Numbered from the stretch's first letter, positions 44,088 through 54,732 are shown. The stretch: 64,000 nucleotides of DNA from Siphlonurus alternatus (GCA_949825025.1 OX463781.1:31642675-31706674), one strand, 5' to 3'. Made by a program: numbers and translations. Notes: generated by a model from the sequence alone, not told the origin.

Positions 44088-44381
44088 TTAAAGAAACAAT
44101 TAGTAGTTTATGTAGTGTATTTTATTAAATAACGTGTGAATTTAAAAAATAATATAATAATAATTTAATATAAGTTTAATTAAAACCAATTATATTATAG
44201 CACAGAGGAGAAATTGAAATTGTACCTTTTATTTCCCATATGATATTCGAAATAAATAATTATAATAATTGTTTATTGGGTTAAATACTACATGTTTAAG
44301 AGGAGACAAAAAAAATAATTCAATTGGTGGCTGAAAAAGGCAATTGCCCATACACAAAGTGAATTAACAACCACCAGTTAT

Positions 44382-44487
44382 CCAGTTATGCCTACATGCA
44401 CGTTTCTATTCTCGTTTGAGACTTACTTCGCTCTGTGTCTACAACCATGATCGCAACAACAACATCTCCACAAAAAGTGTAAATTGA
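44382..44487 (+). repeat. Direct repeat copy 1 (about 106 bp)
   Basis: Begins CCAGTTATGCCTACATG and ends AAAAAGTGTAAATTGA. A second copy with roughly 90% identity lies 190 bp downstream. It is not assigned to a known family. Confidence 0.88.
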
Positions 44488-44679
44488 GGGGGGGGGGGAG
44501 GTCCTCTGTGTATTTATATTTTATATGCCTGTAAAAAGTCTGTTGCAGCTGTACGACATGCATATTATGGTAGTTCAGCAATAACTGAATTAACTTAGAG
44601 GTATTCTAAATTTTGTTCTAAAAGTCCTTCTGAGCTGCCACAATGACAGCAGCCTACCCGTATATGTTCACTTTGTTTT

Positions 44680-44786
44680 CCAGTTATGCCTACATGTACG
44701 TTTCTATTCTCGTTTCAGACTCTACTTCGCTCTGTGTCTACAATCATGAACACAACAACAACATCTCCATAAAAAGTGTAACTTGA
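44680..44786 (+). repeat. Direct repeat copy 2 (about 107 bp)
   Basis: Same orientation as the copy at 44382-44487, with scattered substitutions and small indels. The pair indicates a local duplication or two insertions of one short family. Confidence 0.88.
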
Positions 44787-46110
44787 AGTCACGTAGCTAT
44801 ACCTTCTCGTCATGTGCCTTATCAACAAAATGGTCGTTCAATGAAAGAGAACTTTCTCTAAAGACAAATTATTGTACATTGTAGTGGTCTACTCTAATAT
44901 CAGACAGAATACCTGAATATTTTAAAGTGTGTCCAAAAAGATACAGTTCACAATTCTCCATATACCATTTATCATGCACTTTTAAATATTATATACTTAA
45001 TGGGTTCTCAGTACTTTTATTCTCGTCTTAAAATAAGGACTCTTTAGAATTCAGTATATTTAATGTAATAATTGAACTTTATTTCCAATATTTTCGTAGT
45101 TATAAGCAAAAATTCTGTTGTGATTATAGTCAATACAAAATAAAAAGATTTTACTTAAAATTATAATAGTATAATCTAAAAATGTAGTGTGATGATACCG
45201 GAGAATATATTATAATATTCTCTGATAATAATCGCCTCTGCTTGAAGCGCTTTTTCGTTGTATCATATTTATTAAAGTAGAACATAATCTTCTTGGAAAT
45301 ACAACTTAATTAACAATTTTTCCATTTTAAAATTGTGAAGTGAGCGTAAAATCCTTTTCATATTATTATTAATGCTAACAATTGACAAACAAACACTACA
45401 ACGCAAAATTCATATTTATAATTTATTTTATTTATTTATTTTATAAATTTTATAAATAAATTTATTTTATAAATAAATTTTATTTCCAGCCATATCAATT
45501 AATACAGAAGTACATATATTATACAATAAAAGTAAAAGAATAATTAATGGAACAAAACAAAAGAACAAAAGAAATGTCAAGAGTTGTTAATGCTTCCTAT
45601 ATTATCCTATGTATATTTTTTTTCAGTTCTTTTTTGTTTGTATTTCATAATCCTTCGTATAAAACTAAAGAAGTATGCCTTACTTTATACACCACAAGTA
45701 TAGATAGAATAGAAATCATCAGAATTGAAAACGATTATATAATCCAGGTACGTAAAAAAAAGTATGAAAATGATGGTGCATGCTGTTTGAATTTACTGCT
45801 GGTTGTGCATGCACAGCATCAGGCAGACTTCACCACATTGTCAACATGGCAGAATCACGAGCAAGTAAACAACCGAGCAGCTGATGTAAATACTGTCAAT
45901 AGTTTGTTACTTCAAATATTCAATAGTATGGTAATAAATGTGATTTCCAATACACAAGCATTGTATTTCTTTTTAAATAAAATAGTAATGATGCATGGCA
46001 GAGGACAGTTCAATGAGATTTACTTACACAAGAGTATAACAGGAAAGATTACATGCTGACATTTTACACACGATTAGCTAATAATTTCTCTTCTTCGAGA
46101 AAAAAGTTGA
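44787..46110. other. Non-coding stretch
   Basis: AT-rich, with a TTTA/TAAA-rich segment at 45420-45490. A 170-codon plus-strand frame at 45547-46059 has no domain or repeat I recognise, and its composition follows the local AT content. I leave it as an unproven hypothetical. Confidence 0.35.
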
Positions 46111-46212
46111 GGTCGAGCGTGGCACGGTGCATTGACCGGTTCATGTTAGATCACCGTCGAAGTCAAGCTACGTCTAGCGTGGTAAGTATGTACTTGGATA
46201 GGAGACCGATTC
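46111..46212 (+). mobile_element. 5S-rRNA-headed SINE fragment (head only)
   Basis: The segment resembles 5S rRNA from the GATCACCG region through the internal promoter: TCAAGC(T/A)ACGTC, then GTACTTGGAT and GAGACC. It matches the heads of the SINEs at 47262 and 48764. The body is absent, so this copy is truncated or is a decayed 5S-related copy. Confidence 0.75.
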
Positions 46213-46433
46213 TAGTAAAATCACACATGATTTTGACCATGCATTAATATGCTCTAAATAGGTGATAATAACAATAAACATAATATTTACATGGTATATT
46301 CATGAAGGAGAAAATAAACATACTAACTGATCTCGATCATTATCAGCGTGACTTAATTATGAAAACTTTGATAACTGCCATGCAATGCATCAGAAAACTA
46401 TAATTGATGTATTCCTGGCTATTTAGTGTAATA

Positions 46434-46491
46434 TTATTTATTTTATTTTTTATTTTGGAACTTCTTTTTGGTTGTACAAGACAAACATATG

Positions 46492-46493
<2 letters not shown>
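46434..46493 (-). mobile_element. 3'-end remnant of the retrotransposon family seen at 21195
   Basis: Positions 46451-46492 are identical over 42 bp to 21231-21272, followed on the minus strand by an A/T-rich tail. Nothing else of the element remains. It directly abuts a TA array. Confidence 0.85.

Positions 46494-46557
<64 letters not shown>
46494..46557. repeat. (TA)n microsatellite, left part
   Basis: About 64 bp of TA, ending exactly at the terminus of the CGGTAG-ended element. A matching TA array resumes at 52023. Confidence 0.95.
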
Positions 46558-46561
<4 letters not shown>

Positions 46562-46784
46562 AGTCATCTGGCAAAACCGGTCAACTGGCTTTTTAGAAAC
46601 TTTACAGGAGAGCCAAAAAACACTTTTTTGAGCGTTTAAAAATTCATAAAATATTTGTTTTTTTACTGATTTTTATGATTTTTTTTTGTGGTGTCACTTA
46701 ATTAAGAATGTAGCTTGTAGTGAAATTAGAAATTCAATACAATTAATAATTAATTCAGGAAAAAATAAAATGTCCCAAAATTAG

Positions 46785-46910
46785 CCAGATAGCCGATTTT
46801 GCCAGACTCAGATTCAGGAATTTGTAGCCACTTGGCCGGTTTTGCCAGACTGCAATTAGCTTTTTTTCCACCAGTTATCCGCTTTTGCCAGACTCAAATT
46901 CAGGATTTTT
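46785..46910 (+). repeat. Left subterminal repeats of the CGGTAG element
   Basis: Three imperfect units of the form CCACTTGGCCGGTTTTGCC then AGACTC, each about 45-50 bp apart and all in one orientation. Confidence 0.8.
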
Positions 46911-47261
46911 TAAATTTAACATTATAAAATAAGTTAACAATTAAATTACTATTTTATTATATTGAGCAACTGGATTTTAATCTACATAAAAAATAATATT
47001 ATACAAAATAATAATTGCGTATAATAATCATCACTTGAAATTGAAGCTTAATTGTTGTGCTTCTTAACGGTAGCATTATAATTTATAACAATTATGCTTT
47101 GTAAGATAATAAATTACTAGCGCTTTTGAACATTATTACGCATTATAATTCTTTATATACCAATGTACAACATGCACTTCAATTATAAATTAAAATAATA
47201 TACTCATTAAGTGGGTATTGTAGGTTCAAAAAAAGTTTACCTACACAAAAATAACAAGTTT

Positions 47262-48240
47262 GACTATGTGGGAGGTATGATGCAGTGCGCTTGACCAGGT
47301 CTCGTCAGATCACTGAAGTCAAGCAACGCCGAGCGTGGTTAGCAGTTGGATGAGTGACCATTTTCAACAAAAAATGCATTATCCACCCAGGGGTAAATCA
47401 TTGCGCATTTCCACTATGTGGTTCCCCTGGCTTTGGACCATTGCACTTCCGATTCATTGACAAAAGCTCTAGCGACCATCCTGTCTGAGGTTTCCACGTT
47501 TCCCTCAGTCACAGGTAAATTCCGGGAAGAATTGCAATTAAAGGAAAGTGCGCGCCAGAAAAAAACGTTGAGTTAGTATTTTCTAAAAATAGTTCAAGTA
47601 GTCCTCCATATCAAACCAAAATTCAAAAAATTCTATCTCAAATAGGTTTGCCAGAAAAAAATTCCAAAGTCAGAGTGAACGCGTTGCTTAACATGGGGCC
47701 TTACCTGACAAAAACCCTCGAATATCTCGAAAAAATACACCGTTAGATGGTATGAAAAAAATATAGTAATGTTCTATGACCCAAGTTTTAACCAAAAACC
47801 GATTAAAAAAAATTCTCTCGAATCCATTTTTCCGTAAAAAAATAATAAAAAATCTTATGGGAATTATCATGATAGATTTTCTTGATTTTTTTTACGGAAA
47901 AATGGATTCGAGAGAATTTTTTTAATTGGTTTTTGGTTAAAGCTTGGGTCATAGAACATTACTATATTTTTTTCATACCATCTAACGGTGTATTTTTTCG
48001 AGATATTCGAGGGTTTTTGTCAGGTAAGGCCCCATGTTAAGCAACGCGTTCACTCTGACTTTGGAATTTTTTTCTGGCAAACCTATTTGAGATAGAATTT
48101 TTTGAATTTTGGTTTGATATGGAGGACTACTTGAACTATTTTTAGAAAATACTAACTCAACTTTTTTTTTCTGGCGAGCACTTTACTTTAAGGCCGTGGC
48201 AGCCCCCGTTCCAGAAGAGCCCGCGAAATGCTTACGTTAA
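47262..48240 (+). mobile_element. 5S-headed SINE, split by a TTAA foldback
   Basis: The head (47262-47365) resembles 5S rRNA: CAGATCACTGAAGTCAAGCA, then GAGCGTGGTTAG and GGATGAGTGACC, covering the internal RNA polymerase III promoter region. The body contains CTGAGGTTTCCACG and GTAAATTCCGGGAAG, shared with the minus-strand copy at 48346-48764. At TTAA 47538-47541 it is interrupted by the foldback element, and the sequence appears to resume at 48188 with TTAAGGCCGTGGC. 5S-derived SINEs are known as the SINE3 type. The 3' boundary is uncertain. Confidence 0.8.
47542..48187. mobile_element. Near-perfect 646-bp foldback element with TTAA duplications
   Basis: Arms of about 300 bp (47542-47840 and 47888-48187) are near-identical inverted copies around a 47-bp spacer. 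The ends are AGGAAAGTGCGCGCCAG and, from the right, AGTAAAGTGCTCGCCAG. TTAA lies on both sides (47538-47541 and 48188-48191). The element sits within a SINE. It has no coding capacity. The near identity of the arms points to a young or gene-converted copy. Confidence 0.88.
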
Positions 48241-48345
48241 GTTAGGGTTCGGGGATTCAAAGTAGTATTTAATTAGATTAATTAATAAATAGAAGTAAAA
48301 TATAACCAAATACGGGGGTTTGATTAAAAAATTGCTTCTTCTTTA

Positions 48346-48764
48346 TTTTATTATTATTATTTTTTTTTCAATTTTTTTTTTTTTTTACTACAAGGACACA
48401 CCCCTAAGAGCTTACAGCTCGCGGCGGGGTAATGGGTAGGGATAAAGTAGGAAAAGGATGGCGGCCCATGGCTTGTTACGCATCCCAGCATTTACTGAGG
48501 TGAGACTGAATAAGGAATCGTGGAAAACCTCAGTCTGGACGGACACCTCTACTTTGTATCAATGGACCAAAGTGATGTCCAAAGCCTGGGTAACCACACA
48601 CAAGTGCATCACTGCACTGAGTGGAAAGAGAGAAGAGTTTACCGAGTAGCGTAATTTCTACTTAAAACGGTCACCCATCCAAGTACTAACCACGCGCGAC
48701 GCAGCCTGACTTCGGTGCTCTAACGAGAACCGGTTGAATCAATGCACTGCGCCACGCTCGACCT
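48346..48764 (-). mobile_element. 5S-headed SINE with A-rich tail (minus strand)
   Basis: Read on the minus strand from 48764 it has the 5S-like head (CACCGAAGTCAGGCTG, then GTGGTTAGTACTTGGATGGG and TGACC), a body with GGTTACCCAGGCTTTGGAC and CTGAGGTTTTCCACG, then a GGGGTGTGTCCTTGTAGT end followed by a long A-rich tail (plus-strand T tracts at 48361-48386). Length is about 400 bp and it looks complete. A 63-codon frame inside it is not a gene. Confidence 0.85.
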
Positions 48765-48826
48765 ACATATTTGCTACACCCTTCTTTTATAAGTAATTAA
48801 TTATTATTTGAAAATCATAAAAATTA

Positions 48827-49339
48827 CAGGGATCGGATGCAAGATGCACACGGATGCGCAAAAATGGGCTTGCATCCGCATCCGTGCATCCCAGATGCAC
48901 AGGAAAAAATGAATGCATCCGGATGCGCATCCCAGATGCCCGGGGAAAAATGAATGCATCCGGATGCGCATCCCAGATGCATGAAAAATAAATTTGCATT
49001 CATTTAACACTTTTTTTTTTCTATTTTTTTATCAGGTTTTTTGCTAATGGCCTCTAAATAAATCTTTAACACAAGGCATTTTTTTTTTTAAATTTATTTG
49101 CCACTCGTCGTTTAAAATTGCAAGAAACAAAGTCTATTATAAAAACCAAAGATCGGATGCGGATGCAGATGCAAGATGCACACGAATGCGCAAAAATGGG
49201 CTTGCATCCGCATCCGTGCATCCCAGATGCACGGGAAAAATTAATGCATCCGGATGTGCATCCCAGATGCATGGAAAATAAATTTGCATCCGGATCCGCA
49301 TCTCGGATATATGAAAAAAACGCGTGCATCCGGTCCCTG
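48827..49339. mobile_element. CAGGG-ended element built of GCATCC-type repeats
   Basis: The ends read CAGGGATCGGATGCA and, from the right, CAGGGACCGGATGCA, a hAT-like start. The 513-bp interior holds two direct copies (about 48832-49000 and 49151-49320) of a module with repeated ATGCATCCGGATGCGCATCC and CAGATGC units. No clean 8-bp duplication is visible, though TCATAAAAA occurs on both sides. Met-Arg-Ile-Arg-Met-His peptides in several frames are by-products of the repeat. Confidence 0.75.
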
Positions 49340-49439
49340 AATTCATAAAAAATAATTATCTATTATAGTCTATAATAATCAGTATTAAAAATAAATAATT
49401 TTTAATTAATAAAAATTAAAAATCTTTAATTATTTTTGT

Positions 49440-49570
49440 AACAAGTTTAGAGCCAGATATCCGGTTTTGTCAGATTCATGAGACAGCTTTTTAAACCACT
49501 TGTCCGCTTTTGCCAGATTCATGATGAACTTTTTTCAACCACTTGTCCGGTTTTGCCAGACTCGACTATG
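49440..49570 (+). repeat. Right subterminal repeats of the CGGTAG element
   Basis: Three imperfect CCACTTGTCCGGTTTTGCC units, each followed by AGA(C/T)TC, in the same orientation as the left set. Confidence 0.8.
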
Positions 49571-50081
49571 AGAAAAATATTTTCAAAAATCTTGATATTT
49601 TTGCCCTTAAATATTTAAAAAAAAATAGTTGCATTGTTCAGATGACAAAATGCTTCTAGAATATCATAGGATTCAATGGAATGTACAGCACTATGCAAAA
49701 AAACGCATATCGAAAATTTCGCCACTTGACCGGTTTTGCCAGATGACTACCGATATATATTCAGGGGCGGCTCGTACTATAGTACTGCGGTACTGCAGCC
49801 CCCCCAGAAATTTTGGGAACAAACACACAATTAGAAATATCAAATAATCCTATAATTTTTCTGAACTTTCCAGCAAATTTTTATCAGTTCTAACATTTAA
49901 AATCATGAAATTTTTGCCGCTGCCGCGTAAATTTATTCCCTCAGCGCTGCCCAGCGGAAGGTACTGCCACTACTAGCAGTAGCCCAAAGCAGTGTTCCCA
50001 CCCTCATTCTCCTCCTCTTCAACTCCCACTCAAGCCGTGTGATTTTGGAGCGATCGGGGACTGTGCGATCGGCAGTACCCG

Positions 50082-50115
50082 CAAGCTCATTGGTTCAACA
50101 GAACCAATGAGCTTG
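50082..50115. repeat. Perfect hairpin inside the hAT-like element
   Basis: A 15-bp stem (CAAGCTCATTGGTTC and its complement) with a 4-base AACA loop. Confidence 0.95.
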
Positions 50116-50900
50116 TGGTATTTGACATGCGGGAATAATTTTGAACAACACTTCGAAAACCTTTCCTGTAATATGGTTTCATTGAGCAGATTAACAAAAT
50201 TTTAATTACATTCATCAGTGAATATACTAACAAAGATTGACTAAATATATTGAAGCATCTGAGGAATGAAGACCAGCACTTTTATTTTACTTTAATAAAA
50301 ATATGACTGTCCCAAAAGAACCAACACTTTTGTCTTTTGAAAATTAAGTGGTGCATGCATGTAAACAATCGTGAGATCTCACGTTCGAACAACGACAACA
50401 ACAGGTTTCTTACTAACCACGCAGTTAGCGCCAGTCTAACTCGATGGCACTAAACGTCGATCGAATTAATTAAGTGAGAAATCTGGATAACTTAATTCGT
50501 TCGTGAATCGCGCCCATGTATTTTATTATAAATTATAAAATTTTACCAGGAACAAGTCGATATATTATACATGGGAGCTATTTATTTATTAATTATTCAC
50601 TACAGCATTTTATACCATTAATGTGAAAATTCAAACATAAAAATAAAACAATAAAACAAAAACAAGTTGTAAAAGTGTACGAGTATACAAAATATAAGAA
50701 AGCGTCGTTAACTATACTGCTCCAGGATGAGAAAAATATATAGCTTATTTTCCCGGGTTTGCGTGTACCGGCAGTACATTATTTAGCAGCAAATATGCGA
50801 TAGTAATCAAAGAAATATTGCATGGCTAAAAAAAATAATAAAACAATAATAAAAAAATTGGGATCTTTGATCTGTTATATACCGCTCGAGAGGGATTCTA

Positions 50901-51220
50901 GGAATTTTCGGTGTAAGACATTTCGGTGTAAGGAATGTTCGGTGTAAGCGTTCGGTGTATATTGACAACATGTACTGACTATTGATATATATAGCATAAG
51001 TTCTTCTAGTTCTTTTAATTCTGACCTCAAATAGAAAAAGTATTAATAAATTGAAAAACAATTACATTATTTTATATTTAACAGTTTTATTAACGTTGCA
51101 CCAAATTTTCCTTACGCTGAAAATTCCTTGCACCGAATCTTCCTTTCACCAAGATCTCTTTACACCGAAAGTTCCGTACACCGAACGCTTACACCGAACA
51201 TTCCTTACACCGAAAATGCC
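50901..51220. mobile_element. Foldback MITE made of TTCGGTGTAAG units
   Basis: The left side has four closely spaced copies of TTCGGTGTAAG-like units. The right side has the inverted set and further degenerate copies (TTACACCGAA, TTGCACCGAA). The end motif GG(A/C)ATTTTCGGTGTAAG occurs inverted at both ends. The segment is 320 bp and lies inside the hAT-like element. GGAT occurs outside both ends but is not a convincing duplication. Confidence 0.78.
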
Positions 51221-52019
51221 GGATACCTGATAGGCGATGTAGAGGAGAACATTTTATTATTTTTTTTTTTCGTAATTTTCATGACTGAGATTTTTTTAGC
51301 ATTAGGTCAGCTGATCCGTGTTATCTCTACCTTAACAGGATTACGATTATTTTTTTCTCAATTAAATAAATACTAATAATATTGAAATAATGTTTAATAA
51401 TGCAATTTTTTCTTATATAAATTTCATTTTTTATTTTTTTATTAAATTTTGTCTTTAAAAATTTATATTAGATTCTGGTTGTTGCCTAATTTTGTACATA
51501 TTGTATATACCATGATCGATTTATTTGATGTTCATTATATACATTGCGTAAAAATTATACCAGACATTCAGGTTTCATATTAACAATGCAGTTTGAATGC
51601 AGTTTGATTGACACTATTATTTAAAAAAAAGGGCTTAAAACAATATTTATTTTTATATAAATATATGTTTCTTACCACGTGAAAGGACTTATGAATTAAA
51701 AAAAAATAATTAAAAATTGGATATTATATTAAGTTTGAAACATTCAATCACGATTTCAAAAGGGCTCGCATAAGTGCATGTCATGACAAATTATAAATAA
51801 AATGCATGCATTTTTTGATTTTAGATAATTTCTGCTTCGTTGTTGAGAGCATTATTATATGATTTTGTCATAATTTTACCCTAAAAAAGGGGCGTGTCCT
51901 TAAAAAAAATCGCGCCTGCGGCGGGCTATTGGGGGGCTCCGCCCCCCAATCCCCCCCATGGTGTTCTGCGGGTCCCATGTCAGGCAGCACCCCCACGGAA
52001 AAGGGGCACGAGCCGCCCC

Positions 52020-52022
<3 letters not shown>

Positions 52023-52087
<65 letters not shown>
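52023..52087. repeat. (TA)n microsatellite, right part
   Basis: About 65 bp of TA, starting directly at the end of the hAT-like element. With the array at 46494-46557 it probably formed one original tract. Confidence 0.95.
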
Positions 52088-52091
<4 letters not shown>

Positions 52092-52430
52092 TTGCATTAA
52101 ATAAACAGCATTATTATCTTATTATAAATAAAATTATTATTTATATCATAGCAAACTTGAGTCACTATCAATAAAATGAAAAAATGGAAATTAAACAATC
52201 AAATTGTACCTTCTATTTACTGCCTATCAGAAATATAAAAAGATATTTTACAATTTAATATTATAAATAAGAAAGAAAACAAATAAAAACCACATTAAAT
52301 CGAATAGATAACAATCATTTATTGCCTACGGCGGCAATCGTAAAGTATATTATTTTTATAATAAAATGTCTCACACTACATTATAGCAAGTGAGGTATGG
52401 GTAGGAGGATAGAATAAGGGTATATAATAA

Positions 52431-52770
<340 letters not shown>

Positions 52771-52969
52771 ACAAAACAATAAGGATCTCAACCTTACATT
52801 GCGTACGTTCCGAGTCTGAAATAGAGTAGAATATATGTAGAACCTATATCTTAATTTTTTCCGCATGTTTGTTGGAAGATTTCAGTTTCAGTCGAACAAT
52901 GTTTCCTGTTATTGCTTGTCTGAAAACAGCCTTCAGTTGCTTTTGAATTTTATAGTTTCGATTCTAATA

Positions 52970-52972
<3 letters not shown>

Positions 52973-53009
<37 letters not shown>
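52973..53009. repeat. (TA)n microsatellite
   Basis: About 37 bp of TA. Confidence 0.92.
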
Positions 53010-53012
<3 letters not shown>

Positions 53013-53275
53013 ATTAAACAATGCTACTGTATATTTAATATTTTAATTATTAGTTTTTGTGTATTTAATCATTTTAGAAAAGAAAGGTGTTAAGAAAATA
53101 AAATTTTGTCGAAAGGAAATTCTGGAATCCAAACGACATTGTTCGTTTGTTTTCCTTTTTTTATCCTTGTTATTTATGTCTCTTTTTTTTCCTAAAAAGC
53201 AATATATATTGTGTAGTCTACTACAATCAAAAGTGTGTAATTTGTTCTATACGACAGAGCATACACAAAACCTCG

Positions 53276-53394
<119 letters not shown>

Positions 53395-53499
53395 ATTTAT
53401 AGAAATCAATTTGGCCAAAATAATGAACGCTGAACTTTTGTCAAGGCAAGTTATTGTATATAACAGTTTATAGCTCTCTTGTTACATTTGGAAAATAAA

Positions 53500-53720
53500 T
53501 TGAAAGGTTAGCAGCAGGATGTTGGTGGCAACTGCGTGACATAATCTGGTTTGGCCCGAGGATCGCGCGTGCTGCCCGCATCAGCTGGCAGATAACGACG
53601 CGCGGAGCACGCACCCAGATTACCATAGTTTGGACCTCTCAGTCACAAGGCGCTTGAGAGCGATTAAATTCATCCCCTATCCGCATTTGAGTGGGAGAAA
53701 ATAACCTACGCTAGCTTATG
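53500..53720. other. GC-rich island with clustered motif-like words
   Basis: About 220 bp with many CpGs. It includes CAGCTGGCAGATAACG (an E-box next to a GATA word) and GCGATTAAATTCATCCCC. There is no coding frame of note. It is a candidate enhancer-like sequence, inferred from composition and short words only. Confidence 0.3.
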
Positions 53721-53956
53721 ATCGATCAGTGACCAGTAAATATAATTTGAGCACAATTTATGAATTTAATTTTTTTAATGTTTCCTTCGTTTTGTGTACA
53801 ATCAATAAAGAGAGAACGTTGTTACTTGTTACAAAATGACTAAAAATTACAGAAGACTTTGAAACATGGCAAAAGCTTGCACGTTAAAGCATTTGACAGG
53901 ACAGCAGAACGTAGATTTTAGATTTCAGGATTTCAATAAAAGGGATTAAATGCGCG

Positions 53957-53983
53957 TTTTTTTTTTTTTTTTTTTTTTTTTTT
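53957..53983. repeat. Poly(T) tract
   Basis: 27 T residues. Confidence 0.85.
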
Positions 53984-54321
53984 AGAGTAATGTGTTTTTA
54001 AAATTTTACATCTACTGTAAATTTTTATGGCAAATGTTTTAGTTGACGCGCTGTGACATGGTGAGCGGTGATGCGCTGAAAAATATGGCTGCCAGTGGAT
54101 GCTACTCTAATTCTTTTTATATGTTTTTTAAAGCAAGGGAACTACTTTTAAAAAATTATTAAAAGCACAGAAAGTAGCAACAATAGGTCAATATATGTCA
54201 TTTCTTAATAAAAAGATAAGATTAAAAGAGGCATGGGTTCAAACCTGAACTTTGAGTAACCTTTTAGCAATAATTTCACCAGACATCTAAAAAAAATCTG
54301 CAAAAATTCATAGTTACATAA

Positions 54322-54372
54322 TTTGGTGCATGTTCTATTCATTTCTACAATAAAAAATTTCAAGCAGGCTAT
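54322..54372 (+). repeat. Diverged repeat copy 1
   Basis: A 51-bp block beginning TTTGGTGCATGTTCTATTCA matches 61783-61832 at roughly 80%. Weaker similarity (ATGCTACTCT words) occurs upstream of both copies, so both probably belong to one old interspersed family. Confidence 0.6.
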
Positions 54373-54732
54373 CCGTTCACAAGCATCGAGAAAGAATATT
54401 ATCATTCTCAACATGCATATTAAAATTACTCAATTACGTACAGCTTCAGTTGCAATAATATATTATTACTGCAATATTATATCATTTAAATGTGAATGTA
54501 ATGAGATATAATACTGTTGAAATTTATTCAATTTTTATTAAAAAAATTATAGTTAATGCAAATGTATCATATATCAATAAGAGTTACATATACTAATGGA
54601 TATAAATTTTTATAATAATTACAGTGCTATCATGAGCACAATCCAATATCACTTCAAATATAATATTGGAAATATGTAATCATGATATTTATAAGTTAAC
54701 AAGTAATACCACTGATACTAAGAATAAAATGT

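Larger units (their letters stand above)
46558..49752. mobile_element. Unclassified 3.2-kb DNA transposon with CGGTAGTCATCTGG ends
   Basis: The first 20 bp are CGGTAGTCATCTGGCAAAAC. The inverted match with the right end continues to about 32 bp with one mismatch. Near both ends the motif CCGGTTTTGCCAGACT or a close variant recurs (three copies at about 46785-46910, three at 49440-49570, plus the termini), like subterminal transposase-binding repeats. Flanks are TA arrays, so the duplication cannot be read. No transposase frame exists. The interior holds two SINEs, a TTAA foldback and a CAGGG-ended element. The superfamily is unknown to me. Confidence 0.8.
49762..52021. mobile_element. hAT-like non-autonomous element (2.26 kb)
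   Basis: The ends are CAGGGGCGGCTCGT and the complement ACGAGCCGCCCCTG. CAGGGGCGG-type ends are usual for hAT. The flanks are AT repeats, so the 8-bp duplication cannot be distinguished from the microsatellite. No transposase frame is present. The interior contains a 15-bp-stem hairpin and a TTCGGTGTAAG foldback. It lies 9 bp from the CGGTAG element. Confidence 0.82.

Noticed and set aside
45547..46059. 170-codon plus-strand frame starting at an ATG
   Set aside because: No domain, signal or repeat is recognisable, composition follows local AT content, and transposon remnants lie beside it. It is more likely chance than a gene, though I cannot exclude a lineage-specific protein.
48240..48260. 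GGGTTCGGGGATTC, reminiscent of a tRNA T-arm
   Set aside because: No matching acceptor, D or anticodon arms could be found around it.
46111..48764. 5S-like segments considered as genuine 5S rRNA genes
   Set aside because: The first part does not match 5S rRNA, the copies are diverged, and two of them continue into a shared non-5S body, one with an A-rich tail. They are better read as SINEs.
48827..49339. Regularly spaced repeats considered as a CRISPR-like array
   Set aside because: The units are unequal, self-overlapping and lack unique spacers. The CAGGG ends fit a transposon.
48787..49348. Frames with repeated Cys-Ile-Trp-Asp or Arg-Ile-Arg-Met-His peptides, reminiscent of a repeat protein
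   Set aside because: Repeat peptides appear in several frames and both strands, as expected from a palindromic DNA repeat rather than selection on a protein.
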